A stretch of 24,833 nucleotides of DNA, taken from a virus. The notes below the pieces were generated by a model. That model ran no database searches and had not been told where the DNA came from. It saw only the letters and a program-made list of their open reading frames with translations. The translations under genes were made by a program, and so were the position numbers. The stretch lies in IMG/VR virus record IMGVR_UViG_3300049489_001217, positions 1-24,833 of that record. The stretch is one strand, 5' to 3'. Below are positions 18,486-24,833 of this stretch, piece after piece (position 1 is the stretch's first letter; every line of letters starts with the position of its first letter).

Positions 18486-19652
18486 GTGATAGAAATATTA
18501 CCATATATTGAAGGGAGATATAAGGGAGAAATAGATGTTTCTTCTAAACTACTTCCACAAAACTATATAAATGGTGATTTTTATAAAGCAAGTAATGATG
18601 GCTTCTTGTTAAATTTTTCAGCAGATAAATTAAGTGGTTATGGCAGTGCTTTAAGTCTGACAGGTAATACTAATAGAAATATTTTAAATGCATTTGTGCC
18701 AATTCTTGATATGAAAAATGGTGGTGGTGCTAAAACTTTTTGTACTATATATTTAAACGAAGATAAATGTTGGGAATTTGAGAGTAGTGGTCAAGATACA
18801 GATGAAACCGGTATTAAAAACTATACAGGTAAATTATCTGGTTCTGTAGCAGGAATTATATCCATAAGAACAGATTATCTTCTTAGAAAATGGACTTTCT
18901 TTGCTGATAAAAATATTTATCCAACTGGCTTTTATTGGATTTGTTTACCTGGTACAGACGGTAAGTCTTTTAAGTTTTGGTATGATGAAGATAAATGGCG
19001 AGAAAAATTAGAAGGTACATATAGAGATATTTATATAGATAACAGTGGTACTGTATGGTATACAGAAATTGGTAAATATCAAGACCCCGGATTTCACAGG
19101 GATTTTAATACAAACAAAAATTTAGTTTGTGCACCAACAACAGAACATGCTTATGGTAAAAATATTAAATCAATTTATTTTACTTCTCAGGTAAATCCAA
19201 TTGGTTTTTCAAATCCAATAAAAAAACAAAGTGGAAAGAACAAATTATGGATAGACACTAATAGTCATTTTTTTTCTTCCACTCTTGGTAATGACTTAAA
19301 TACGGGCGGTTTTTCTACCATAACAGCTGGTACAACATATGATTATGTCAGTAATATAAGCTTTAGAGCAAGTGGTATCATTAACAATTATTTGTTTAGT
19401 GATATGAAAAATGGAACTAAGAATATTACTCTATATTATAAAAGTTATAGTTCATACATGGAGGGAACTAAATTTAGTTTCTATTATGATAAAACAGCAT
19501 GGCAAACCGCTTTTTCTGAAAATGTACCTATTTATATAGACCAACTAGGAGCTGTTTGGAAAAATAATCCAGAAGAAGCAGGGTCTTCTTGTATAACTGC
19601 TCCATATGAGTTTTTAAAAGTTAATCAAAATGATTTTTTTGTTATAAGGTAA
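18486..19652 (+). CDS. Fibre/adhesin protein B with repeated YYD-AW modules, GTG start
   Basis: A 388-residue open frame beginning with GTG directly after the TAA of fibre A and in the same frame. There is no AGGAG; GGTGA at 18468-18472 is a weak match to the 3' part of a Shine-Dalgarno, 13 nt away. The first in-frame ATG is about 75 codons in. The protein holds two related modules, FKFWYDEDKW...DIYIDNSGTVW near residue 162 and FSFYYDKTAWQTAF...IYIDQLGAVWKNN near 329. The same module appears twice in the downstream fibre C. There is no fibre N-terminal attachment domain, so it may be a separate subunit or be joined to A by stop readthrough. Function is inferred as receptor binding; I know no name for the module. 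Confidence 0.65.
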   Translation: MIEILPYIEGRYKGEIDVSSKLLPQNYINGDFYKASNDGFLLNFSADKLSGYGSALSLTGNTNRNILNAFVPILDMKNGGGAKTFCTIYLNEDKCWEFESSGQDTDETGIKNYTGKLSGSVAGIISIRTDYLLRKWTFFADKNIYPTGFYWICLPGTDGKSFKFWYDEDKWREKLEGTYRDIYIDNSGTVWYTEIGKYQDPGFHRDFNTNKNLVCAPTTEHAYGKNIKSIYFTSQVNPIGFSNPIKKQSGKNKLWIDTNSHFFSSTLGNDLNTGGFSTITAGTTYDYVSNISFRASGIINNYLFSDMKNGTKNITLYYKSYSSYMEGTKFSFYYDKTAWQTAFSENVPIYIDQLGAVWKNNPEEAGSSCITAPYEFLKVNQNDFFVIR

Positions 19653-19655
19653 AAT

Positions 19656-21998
19656 ATGAGTTGGATTAGTTTTTCAGGTGATTATAATAGTAGTGTACAA
19701 GCACTTACATTAGATGATGTTATCTCTTATGATAATTTAAATAGACAACTAAAAGGATTATCTAAAAACGATTCCATAATTATAAATGGTATAGCAAGTG
19801 CTATTGTAACTGAAAAAATAAAAACACCAATTATATTAACCGAAAGTCATATAACTATAAATGGTAATTTTAATGTTTATGGAGATATTAGAATTTGGGG
19901 TGTAAGTATAAATATAAATGAAAGTGTCTTAATAACAACAGACAGTGTTATAACTTTAAATCAAAGCGATATTGGGCCAGGTGTTACTAAAGGAACAGCT
20001 GGAATTAAAATAGATAGGGCTAATGGTAAATTTGCTAGTTTTCTTTTTTATGAAGATGATGATAGATTTAAGTTTAATTATTCTGGAATAAATGCAAAAA
20101 GTATCTCAGTAAGCTGGCTTAAAAATGATTATATAACTTTAAAAGAAATAGATTCAACCATTTTAACAAATGGACAAAAACCTGTTATTTATAATGATAA
20201 TAATATATTAAGAATTATAAATGATAATAGTAGTATCTCAGTTCCGTTAATAAGAGGGATTGGCAGGTATAATGATAAAATAAGTAATCAAATAGAATTT
20301 AATAATTATTTTGGGTCAAGTACTTTAAGAGGAGTAGGTTCAACTACTAAAGGAATTAATTATAGTTTTATTTATGATAAAGGTTATGAAAACGGAACAG
20401 ATGCAGATATAGATAGTCCTAATGGTTCTTTGAATCAAGATAATAATTTTATGCCTTTATCTGGTACCTCTGGTTCTTTTAGCGGAACTTTAATTTCTCT
20501 AGGTGGAAATATTTGGAATACTTATAGTACTAGCCCTAAAGAAGGAAGCGGTGTTACTTTTACTGGGGTTCCACCTTTATCTATTGATTATAAAAGTTTA
20601 TTATTAGCACCCCCTGTTGGAACAAATAGACAATGGAATGGTTATGCAAATGTTTCTTTTAATGGAATGAGACATATGTTTTTTCCTAAGACAATTTCAA
20701 ACGATAAATTAGGTGGATTTGCTAAAGTTTATTATGATTTTATTGCTTATGAAGAAGCTTTTGATGGAAATTCTTCCTTATGTGTAATAGATAAAGAAGG
20801 CTCTGTTTATAAAGATAGTATAAATGATAATAATTTAGTTGTAAGTTCTAGCGGAATAATTGGAGTAGCTGGCGGTGGAGTTTTAGAAAGAACTGGAGTA
20901 GTTAAAGTATATCCTAATAATACTAATGTTATTCTTTCAAGTGGCTGCTATAGAATGTCTACTGAAATAAATTTAGGAAACAATATAACTATTCATGGAA
21001 AAAGTAAAAACGAAACCATTATAAAGCCAGTTAACAAGACAAGTAGATTTGTTACTTCAGATAAGCAGAAAATATCTTTTAATAATTTAACAATAAACGG
21101 CAGTACGCTTGGTACTCAGGCAGCTGTTAGTCAAAGTATTACTAATTATATAAATGGAAGTAATGTTAATTTAAATAAGCCAAGTGATACATATAATATA
21201 GGTAGTATGTTTATACCAGTAACTGGTAACGCAGTTGATAGAACTTTATTTAAAGTTGGTCAGAACACCTGGGGAACAAGCAGTCTTACCGCTGGTAATA
21301 CAGATAGTTTAATTGGTTCTTCTTTATCTAATGGAGCTATTTATGGAAGAGCGTGTTTTACTCCAGAAAACTCATGGATATCTTTTGCTGGTTCAGAATA
21401 TAATGGAATAAAAACGATTTACTTACCTAAATATATTAATAATGATAGTGAAGGTGGTTCAGTTAGTTATTATTATAATAGCCAAGCTTGGAAATATGCC
21501 TTTTCTAGTTTGTCTAGTGATATAATTATAACACAAAATGGTTCTGTCTATAAAAATAATACGGCTAATTCTAGTTTAGTAAATAGATGGGATGGAGAAT
21601 ACGGAGTAGCTGTATCTGGACTTTTTACTGGAGAAACTGCTTATGAATACTTGAATATACCGATAGTTAATGATACAATTGGTAGATATTCTAGTAAATA
21701 TGTAAGTTTATTTGATTTAGATAATGTTAGAAATAGTGAATTTTTAAATGATGTTACAAATTTCACTAATAATAAAATATATGATGGACATAAAAATAAT
21801 AGAAATAATTACTTTGGTAACGTATATTATAATAGCAGTATAGCTTTTTATAATTGTAGCTTAGGTAAATATTTTGGCAGATATGAAAGTAATTTAAGAA
21901 ATACTTTTGACTGTAATGGTGTTATAAAAGGTTTTTTTGAAACAAGTTCAGTTAGCAGTACAATAGGTATTATTGGAACTGGTGACTTTAATTTTTAG
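19656..21998 (+). CDS. Tail fibre protein C, paralogue of A with inserted B-type modules
   Basis: A 780-residue protein with AAGG seven bases before the ATG. The N-terminal ~245 residues parallel fibre A: LNRQL, GNFNVYGDIRIWG, TDSVITLNQSD, AGIKIDRANG, NYSGINAKSISV and the YFGSSTLRGVGSTTKG block. Then come two copies of a long module: FMPLSGTSG...YYDFIAYEEAF...GSVYKD (residues ~266-410) and MFIPVTGNA...YYYNSQAWKYAF...GSVYKN (~518-665). Between them lies a beta-helix start, NVILSSGCYRMSTEINLGNN and ITIHGKSKNETIIKP (~420-458), matching the same part of A. The end, GTGDFNF, mirrors GIGDWDF of A. It would be a receptor-binding fibre. The family is clear, the ligand is unknown. The stop TAG overlaps the ribosome site of the next gene. 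Confidence 0.78.
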   Translation: MSWISFSGDYNSSVQALTLDDVISYDNLNRQLKGLSKNDSIIINGIASAIVTEKIKTPIILTESHITINGNFNVYGDIRIWGVSININESVLITTDSVITLNQSDIGPGVTKGTAGIKIDRANGKFASFLFYEDDDRFKFNYSGINAKSISVSWLKNDYITLKEIDSTILTNGQKPVIYNDNNILRIINDNSSISVPLIRGIGRYNDKISNQIEFNNYFGSSTLRGVGSTTKGINYSFIYDKGYENGTDADIDSPNGSLNQDNNFMPLSGTSGSFSGTLISLGGNIWNTYSTSPKEGSGVTFTGVPPLSIDYKSLLLAPPVGTNRQWNGYANVSFNGMRHMFFPKTISNDKLGGFAKVYYDFIAYEEAFDGNSSLCVIDKEGSVYKDSINDNNLVVSSSGIIGVAGGGVLERTGVVKVYPNNTNVILSSGCYRMSTEINLGNNITIHGKSKNETIIKPVNKTSRFVTSDKQKISFNNLTINGSTLGTQAAVSQSITNYINGSNVNLNKPSDTYNIGSMFIPVTGNAVDRTLFKVGQNTWGTSSLTAGNTDSLIGSSLSNGAIYGRACFTPENSWISFAGSEYNGIKTIYLPKYINNDSEGGSVSYYYNSQAWKYAFSSLSSDIIITQNGSVYKNNTANSSLVNRWDGEYGVAVSGLFTGETAYEYLNIPIVNDTIGRYSSKYVSLFDLDNVRNSEFLNDVTNFTNNKIYDGHKNNRNNYFGNVYYNSSIAFYNCSLGKYFGRYESNLRNTFDCNGVIKGFFETSSVSSTIGIIGTGDFNF

Positions 21999-22007
21999 GA
22001 GAATAAA

Positions 22008-23138
22008 ATGATGAATGAGCAAAAAAAAGAACAAGTAATGTCTTTAATAAATAAGACATTGGTTAAGGAAGGAATGGACGCTGGTCATTTATTTATGATA
22101 ATGACAGATAAGGGTTATGGTGCCCCAGCTGTACAAGATTTCTTTAATAAAGCAGGTGTTAACCTTACAAACGCAGAATTTCTTGAAGTTTATAATGGTA
22201 TGAAGCAGGCTATAGATGATAAAGCAAAACAAGTAGAAGAAAAGAAAATAGCTGACAGTAAAGAGCCAACTTTTCAAGATATTTTAAAAAATAAGAATAT
22301 TGTTACGAATAATCAAGATTTACTTTCAAACATTGAGAAAAAAGAAGATAATTCATTTGTTACTGAAAATTATACTAAAAACTCATCTGGTTCTTATTTT
22401 ACTACTGGACCAACTGAAAATGAACCAGCAGCTGAAGCCGTAACCCTTCCTTCTAAAGGTAGATTTTATAATGGAATTTTAGCAGATAAAAAAGGGAAAA
22501 TATTAATAAGACCAATGACTCTTACTGAAGAAAAAATATTCACTACAGAAAGATTACTTAGAAATGGTCAAGCAATTGATATGGTTTTTAGAAATTGTAT
22601 TAAAACACCAGGTATAGATACAACAGAGCTTCTTTCTTCCGATAGAATGTTTCTATTATTCTTTTTAAGAGCTATTTCTTATGGACCTATTTATTCTATA
22701 AAAACTAAATGTACTAGTTGTGGTGCAGATAATGAAGATAAACTAAACATAGAAGAATTACAAATAAAGGAACCACACACGGCTCTTGTAGACCCTTTCA
22801 TAATTGAGCTTCCAGCTTCTAAGTTAAAACTTACAATGCGTATATCTAGAGGCCGAGATGAATCAGAAATGATTAAGAATAGTAATCTAAAAAAAGATGA
22901 TGATTCTCCTATTGTTGATAGGATATTAAGTTTACTCATTGGAATAGATGGAGTAACTAAAGAAAACTATAGAGCTAAGTTGGAAATGTTAATTGGAAAA
23001 GATGTTTCTCATATTAGAAAAACTCTTGAAATAATAGATTTTGGTTATAACGTAGATAAAGTTGGTACATGTACAAAATGTAAAAGTGAGTATAAACTTG
23101 CTTTGACATTAAACGAAAACTTTTTTCGTTCCGAGTAG
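22008..23138 (+). CDS. T4 gp26-like baseplate hub/tail assembly chaperone with zinc ribbon (0-frame product)
   Basis: A 376-residue protein; TAGGAG precedes ATG 22008, with a second in-frame ATG at 22011. Residues 1-70 are helical, then an acidic Lys/Asn/Ser linker to ~140. From ~145 it follows the T4 gp26-like baseplate protein family: LPSKGRFYNG, ILIRPMTLTEEKIFTTERLL, AIDMVFRNCI, then LLSSDRMFLLFFLRAISYG. Two Cys pairs, CTSC near 238 and CTKC near 358, probably bind zinc. Family members act in hub assembly, and the fold type recalls tail assembly chaperones. The 0-frame ends FFRSE just after a TTT TTT CGT run. The +1 frame continues with an 87-codon coding-like stretch, so a longer 460-residue product (22008-23391) is likely also, or instead, made. 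Confidence 0.75.
   Translation: MMNEQKKEQVMSLINKTLVKEGMDAGHLFMIMTDKGYGAPAVQDFFNKAGVNLTNAEFLEVYNGMKQAIDDKAKQVEEKKIADSKEPTFQDILKNKNIVTNNQDLLSNIEKKEDNSFVTENYTKNSSGSYFTTGPTENEPAAEAVTLPSKGRFYNGILADKKGKILIRPMTLTEEKIFTTERLLRNGQAIDMVFRNCIKTPGIDTTELLSSDRMFLLFFLRAISYGPIYSIKTKCTSCGADNEDKLNIEELQIKEPHTALVDPFIIELPASKLKLTMRISRGRDESEMIKNSNLKKDDDSPIVDRILSLLIGIDGVTKENYRAKLEMLIGKDVSHIRKTLEIIDFGYNVDKVGTCTKCKSEYKLALTLNENFFRSE
23118..23127 (+). promoter_or_regulatory. Candidate programmed frameshift site (AAC TTT TTT C)
   Basis: In the gp26-like frame the codons are AAC TTT TTT CGT TCC GAG TAG. A tRNA-Phe on the second TTT could move forward one base to TTC, a perfect match for anticodon GAA, while the less used CGT codon waits in the A site. 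Reading then continues GTT CCG AGT in frame +1 (peptide FFVPSSNEG). A -2 slip would reach the same frame with one extra Phe. Frames and codons are seen directly; the event is inferred. Confidence 0.5.
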
Positions 23139-23391
23139 TAATGAGGGCCTACGAGAGAATTACGAATCTCTTATTAGGCAAACAGTCCAGCTCACTACTG
23201 CGGGAAACTTTACATACAGGGACCTATTATCTATGGAAATTCGTGAAAGAAACGATATCTACAAAGAACTTGTTAAACAGAAAAAAGAGGAGAATGACGC
23301 TTATAACGGAAAATCATCTGCTCCAAGAGTATCTGCTCCTTCAATGCCAAGAATAAATAATCCTAATGTTAAAATTCCTAAATTTTATTAA
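23128..23391 (+). CDS. C-terminal extension of gp26-like protein in +1 frame (87 codons)
   Basis: This frame is open from 23113 to the TAA at 23389-23391 and encodes, after the proposed slip, VPSSNEGLRENYESLIRQ, then TAGNFTYRDLLSMEIRERND, then IYKELVKQKKEE, ending in a Pro-rich tail APSMPRINNPNVKIPKFY. It reads like a real protein: an amphipathic helix, a charged helix and an ordered Pro/Asn tail. No ATG, GTG or TTG occurs in frame before 23233. An independent gene from that ATG would be only 52 residues, with AGGGA at about 10 nt as possible ribosome site. I prefer a frameshift fusion with the preceding gene, as in lambda G-GT and P2 E-E' tail chaperones. A true 1-base indel in the assembly or a natural mutation would give the same picture. 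Confidence 0.6.
   Translation, partial: VPSSNEGLRENYESLIRQTVQLTTAGNFTYRDLLSMEIRERNDIYKELVKQKKEENDAYNGKSSAPRVSAPSMPRINNPNVKIPKFY
23135..23201 (+). other. Potential RNA stem-loop downstream of slip site
   Basis: The outer arms 23135-23145 (GTAGTAATGAG) and 23191-23201 (CTCACTACTGC) can form 10 of 11 pairs, including one G-T, with one A-C mismatch. Inside, GCCT (23147-23150) pairs with AGGC (23176-23179). Then 23153-23158 pairs with 23167-23172 (first pair G-T) and TT (23160-23161) with AA (23165-23166) around loop ACG. The arms start 7 nt after the slip run and include the 0-frame TAG. Pairing was done by hand, without a folding energy. Confidence 0.5.
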
Positions 23392-23421
23392 TTTATGTTA
23401 TAATAATACAAGGAGAAATTC

Positions 23422-24237
23422 ATGGTAATAATAGATGCATTTAATATGATATATAGGGCAGCTGGTGTAGCTTCAGTTAAGCCGGAGCGTGAGTATTTAT
23501 ATAATAGTTTACATAAAACTTTTCTACAAATATTCTTTAAAATGTTTAATAGGATTTATCGTGAACATAAACATGAAAAGATAGTAATTGCATGGGAAAA
23601 TGACGGTAAAACTTTTAGAAATGAAATATATCCTGAATATAAGAACAATAGAAAAGGTAATCTAAAAGATATCGTTGAAAATGCTTTTGGTGATATATTA
23701 GAAGGATTATCTTATTATGGTTGTATTATATTAAAGCATGAAAAAGCAGAAGGCGATGATATTATATATTCTATTTGTAAAAATAGCCCTGAAGAAAAAA
23801 TACTAGTAATAAGTGGAGATAAGGACTTTACTCAATTGTTGAAATTTAATAATGTAAGAGTTTTTAGTCCTAATACTCAAAAGTTTGTTGAAAAACCTTG
23901 TTATGATTATATTAAAGCCAGAGCAATTGAAGGAGACCCTTCTGATAATATTGTTGGTTTAAAAGGAATTGGACCTAAAAGAGCAAAGAGTATTTTAAAT
24001 AACTATGAAACATTTTGGAATTGTTTAAGCGAACAGAATAAAAAACTTATAATGCTTAATGAAGCTTTAATGGATTTAAGTAAGCATCCTGACAGTAAAG
24101 AAATAGATGAATATGTCGTTAATTCGTTAAAAGAAGATAAAAGTTTGTTTTCTTATGAAAAGATAAAGGAATTTGTAAGAAAAAATAGATTAGTTGAAAT
24201 ATTTAGCAGTTTGAGTAGCGAATTAGGGGCTTTTTGA
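23422..24237 (+). CDS. 5'-3' exonuclease, FEN/T4 RNase H-like
   Basis: A 271-residue protein with ribosome site AAGGAG seven bases before the ATG. It is a flap-endonuclease-family nuclease. Seen are MVIIDAFNMIYRA (metal-binding Asp5), YKNNRKG near 72-78 (the basic 'Y-K-x-x-R' stretch), KAEGDDII near 108-114, ISGDKDFTQLL near 129-139, and GDPSDNIVGLKGIG followed by PKRAKSIL at 171-192 (acidic residues plus the helix-3-turn-helix that binds DNA). All the usual acidic clusters are present, so it should be active with Mg2+. Length is near T4 RNase H (305) and T5 exonuclease (291). Its role would be removal of RNA primers and 5' flaps at the phage fork. It is a replication gene between structural genes, on the same strand. 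Confidence 0.93.
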   Translation: MVIIDAFNMIYRAAGVASVKPEREYLYNSLHKTFLQIFFKMFNRIYREHKHEKIVIAWENDGKTFRNEIYPEYKNNRKGNLKDIVENAFGDILEGLSYYGCIILKHEKAEGDDIIYSICKNSPEEKILVISGDKDFTQLLKFNNVRVFSPNTQKFVEKPCYDYIKARAIEGDPSDNIVGLKGIGPKRAKSILNNYETFWNCLSEQNKKLIMLNEALMDLSKHPDSKEIDEYVVNSLKEDKSLFSYEKIKEFVRKNRLVEIFSSLSSELGAF

Positions 24238-24307
24238 AACTCAAATTAAAGATAATAAGTAAAGAAATTATTATTGGAAATAAAGATAATAATAAGGGAA
24301 TCCTTTA
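24238..24307 (+). repeat. Leader with 12-bp direct repeat and AT-only hairpin
   Basis: TAAAGATAATAA occurs at 24247-24258 and again at 24281-24292, a perfect 12-base direct repeat 34 bases apart. TTATTATT (24268-24275) and AATAATAA (24288-24295) can pair over a 12-base loop, but the stem is all A-T. AAGGG at 24294-24298 is the ribosome site of the next gene. No U-run follows, so it is not a convincing terminator. Confidence 0.35.
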
Positions 24308-24833
24308 ATGCCAAATAACATTTTTCTTAAAAAAGATAACTTATATAGAAATAATAAACTATATCCCAATGAACTATTATATTGGTCAAATACAACTACT
24401 TATAATATAAATGATACCGTTTCTTTTGAAAATGAGATTTATTATTCCTTAATAGATAATAACTTAAATAATAATCCCTTAACTTATAAAAATAAATGGA
24501 AAAAAGTTACCTCAGAAAATAAGAATCATGTTTTGAAGAGTTATGATATAACAAAAGGAAAGATATTACCAATAAATTATACTTTAAGTGGTACAGATTT
24601 TAATTTAAATTCTCCTGGCCAATATGATGCAACAATGTTAACACCAATTTATGATGGATTTGGAACTTCTATTTATATCGGTGACTACAGTTGGACAAGT
24701 TCAGACCCCGTTGGTACTTATTATAGATACTTTGCTGGTGGTAGTACATATGGTATAGTTAAGTTTGGAATCTACGCAGATAACTGGACTTCTGTTAATT
24801 CAAATATAAATATGGGAGTTGATGTAACTAACG
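24308..24833 (+). CDS. Tail fibre protein with CBM-like module, 5' part
   Basis: The frame is open from ATG 24308 to the window end (175 codons visible), with AAGGG nine bases upstream. Residues ~25-68 read LLYWSNTTTYNINDTVSFEN, EIYYSLIDNNLNNNPLTYKN and KWKKV. This is the pattern 'W-x(3-4)-T-Y-x-x-x-D-x-V-x-x-x-x-x-x-Y-x-S-L-x-x-N...P...W' of the small carbohydrate-binding modules found in chitinases (CBM5/12-like) and in many phage fibres. The following part is Gly/Ser/Tyr/Thr-rich and beta-like. It is probably another receptor-binding or fibre protein, separated from the main fibre cluster by the chaperone and exonuclease genes. The module call is by pattern; the C-terminus is outside the window. 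Confidence 0.65.
   Translation, partial: MPNNIFLKKDNLYRNNKLYPNELLYWSNTTTYNINDTVSFENEIYYSLIDNNLNNNPLTYKNKWKKVTSENKNHVLKSYDITKGKILPINYTLSGTDFNLNSPGQYDATMLTPIYDGFGTSIYIGDYSWTSSDPVGTYYRYFAGGSTYGIVKFGIYADNWTSVNSNINMGVDVTN

Noticed and set aside
23141-23356. A 71-codon ORF starting at the ATG just after the gp26-like stop
   Set aside because: No ribosome site, unlikely composition, and it overlaps the +1 frame at 23128-23391, whose protein is far more plausible and whose end fits the next intergenic gap.
23399-23404. TATAAT followed by ATAATA upstream of the exonuclease, as a promoter
   Set aside because: No convincing -35 at the right spacing and no exact T4 late TATAAATA; such strings are frequent in this A+T-rich sequence. 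Left as possible only.
24268-24295. Inverted repeat after the exonuclease as a terminator
   Set aside because: The stem is only A-T pairs with a 12-base loop and is not followed by a U-run.
1-24833. Alternative genetic code (stop reassignment)
   Set aside because: TAA, TAG (21996, 23136) and TGA (8413, 24235) all end genes at natural places with ribosome sites following, so the standard code fits.
1-24833. tRNA genes, CRISPR arrays, insertion sequences or integrase sites
   Set aside because: Gaps between genes are all under about 75 bases and none shows a cloverleaf, regular spaced repeats or transposase-like coding.

Overview
This window looks like a late structural region of a contractile-tailed (myovirus-type) bacteriophage with a very A+T-rich genome. 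It is read entirely on the + strand, is packed almost without gaps, and uses the standard code (TAA, TAG and TGA all appear as stops). The host cannot be named from the sequence. Many genes carry a Shine-Dalgarno of the AAGGAG type, so the host uses ordinary bacterial initiation. The 1487-residue hub-like protein and the several large adhesin genes suggest a large genome, but this is inference.

Layout. 1-2640: 3' part of the tail tape measure gene. 2644-10376: central baseplate genes, namely a giant hub-like protein, a tube-cap-like protein, a small LysM-like wedge/adaptor protein and an OB-fold/beta-helix spike. 10379-11626: three small genes I cannot name. 11642-16049: baseplate wedge genes (gp25-like; gp6/J-like; P2 gpI-like with a LamG-like C-terminus). 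16078-17217: a fibre-adaptor-like virion protein. 17229-21998: three fibre/adhesin genes, all in one reading frame and separated only by single stop codons; they share modules and look like products of duplication and insertion. 22008-23391: a T4 gp26-like hub or tail-assembly chaperone gene with a zinc ribbon, whose reading appears to continue into the +1 frame. 23422-24237: a FEN/T4 RNase H-type 5'-3' exonuclease. 24308-24833: the 5' part of another fibre gene with a carbohydrate-binding-like module.

How they fit together. The tape measure sets tail length. Hub, cap and spike build the central baseplate, and the gp25/gp6/gpI-like proteins build the wedges around it. The adaptor and fibre proteins would attach to the wedges and bind the cell surface. 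The chaperone-like protein would help load or assemble the hub and tape measure.

The most unusual feature is at 23118-23391. A run TTT TTT C sits just before the stop of the gp26-like gene. It is followed 7 nt later by a long potential stem-loop containing the stop, and then by an 87-codon coding-like frame that lacks a normal start. This has the arrangement of a programmed +1 (or -2) frameshift that would make a 460-residue fusion. Second is the fibre cluster: gene 17229-18485 is in frame with 18486-19652 across one TAA, and 19656-21998 looks like the first fibre with modules of the second inserted into it. Third is a hairpin at 10715-10732 that places the ribosome binding site of the next gene in its loop.
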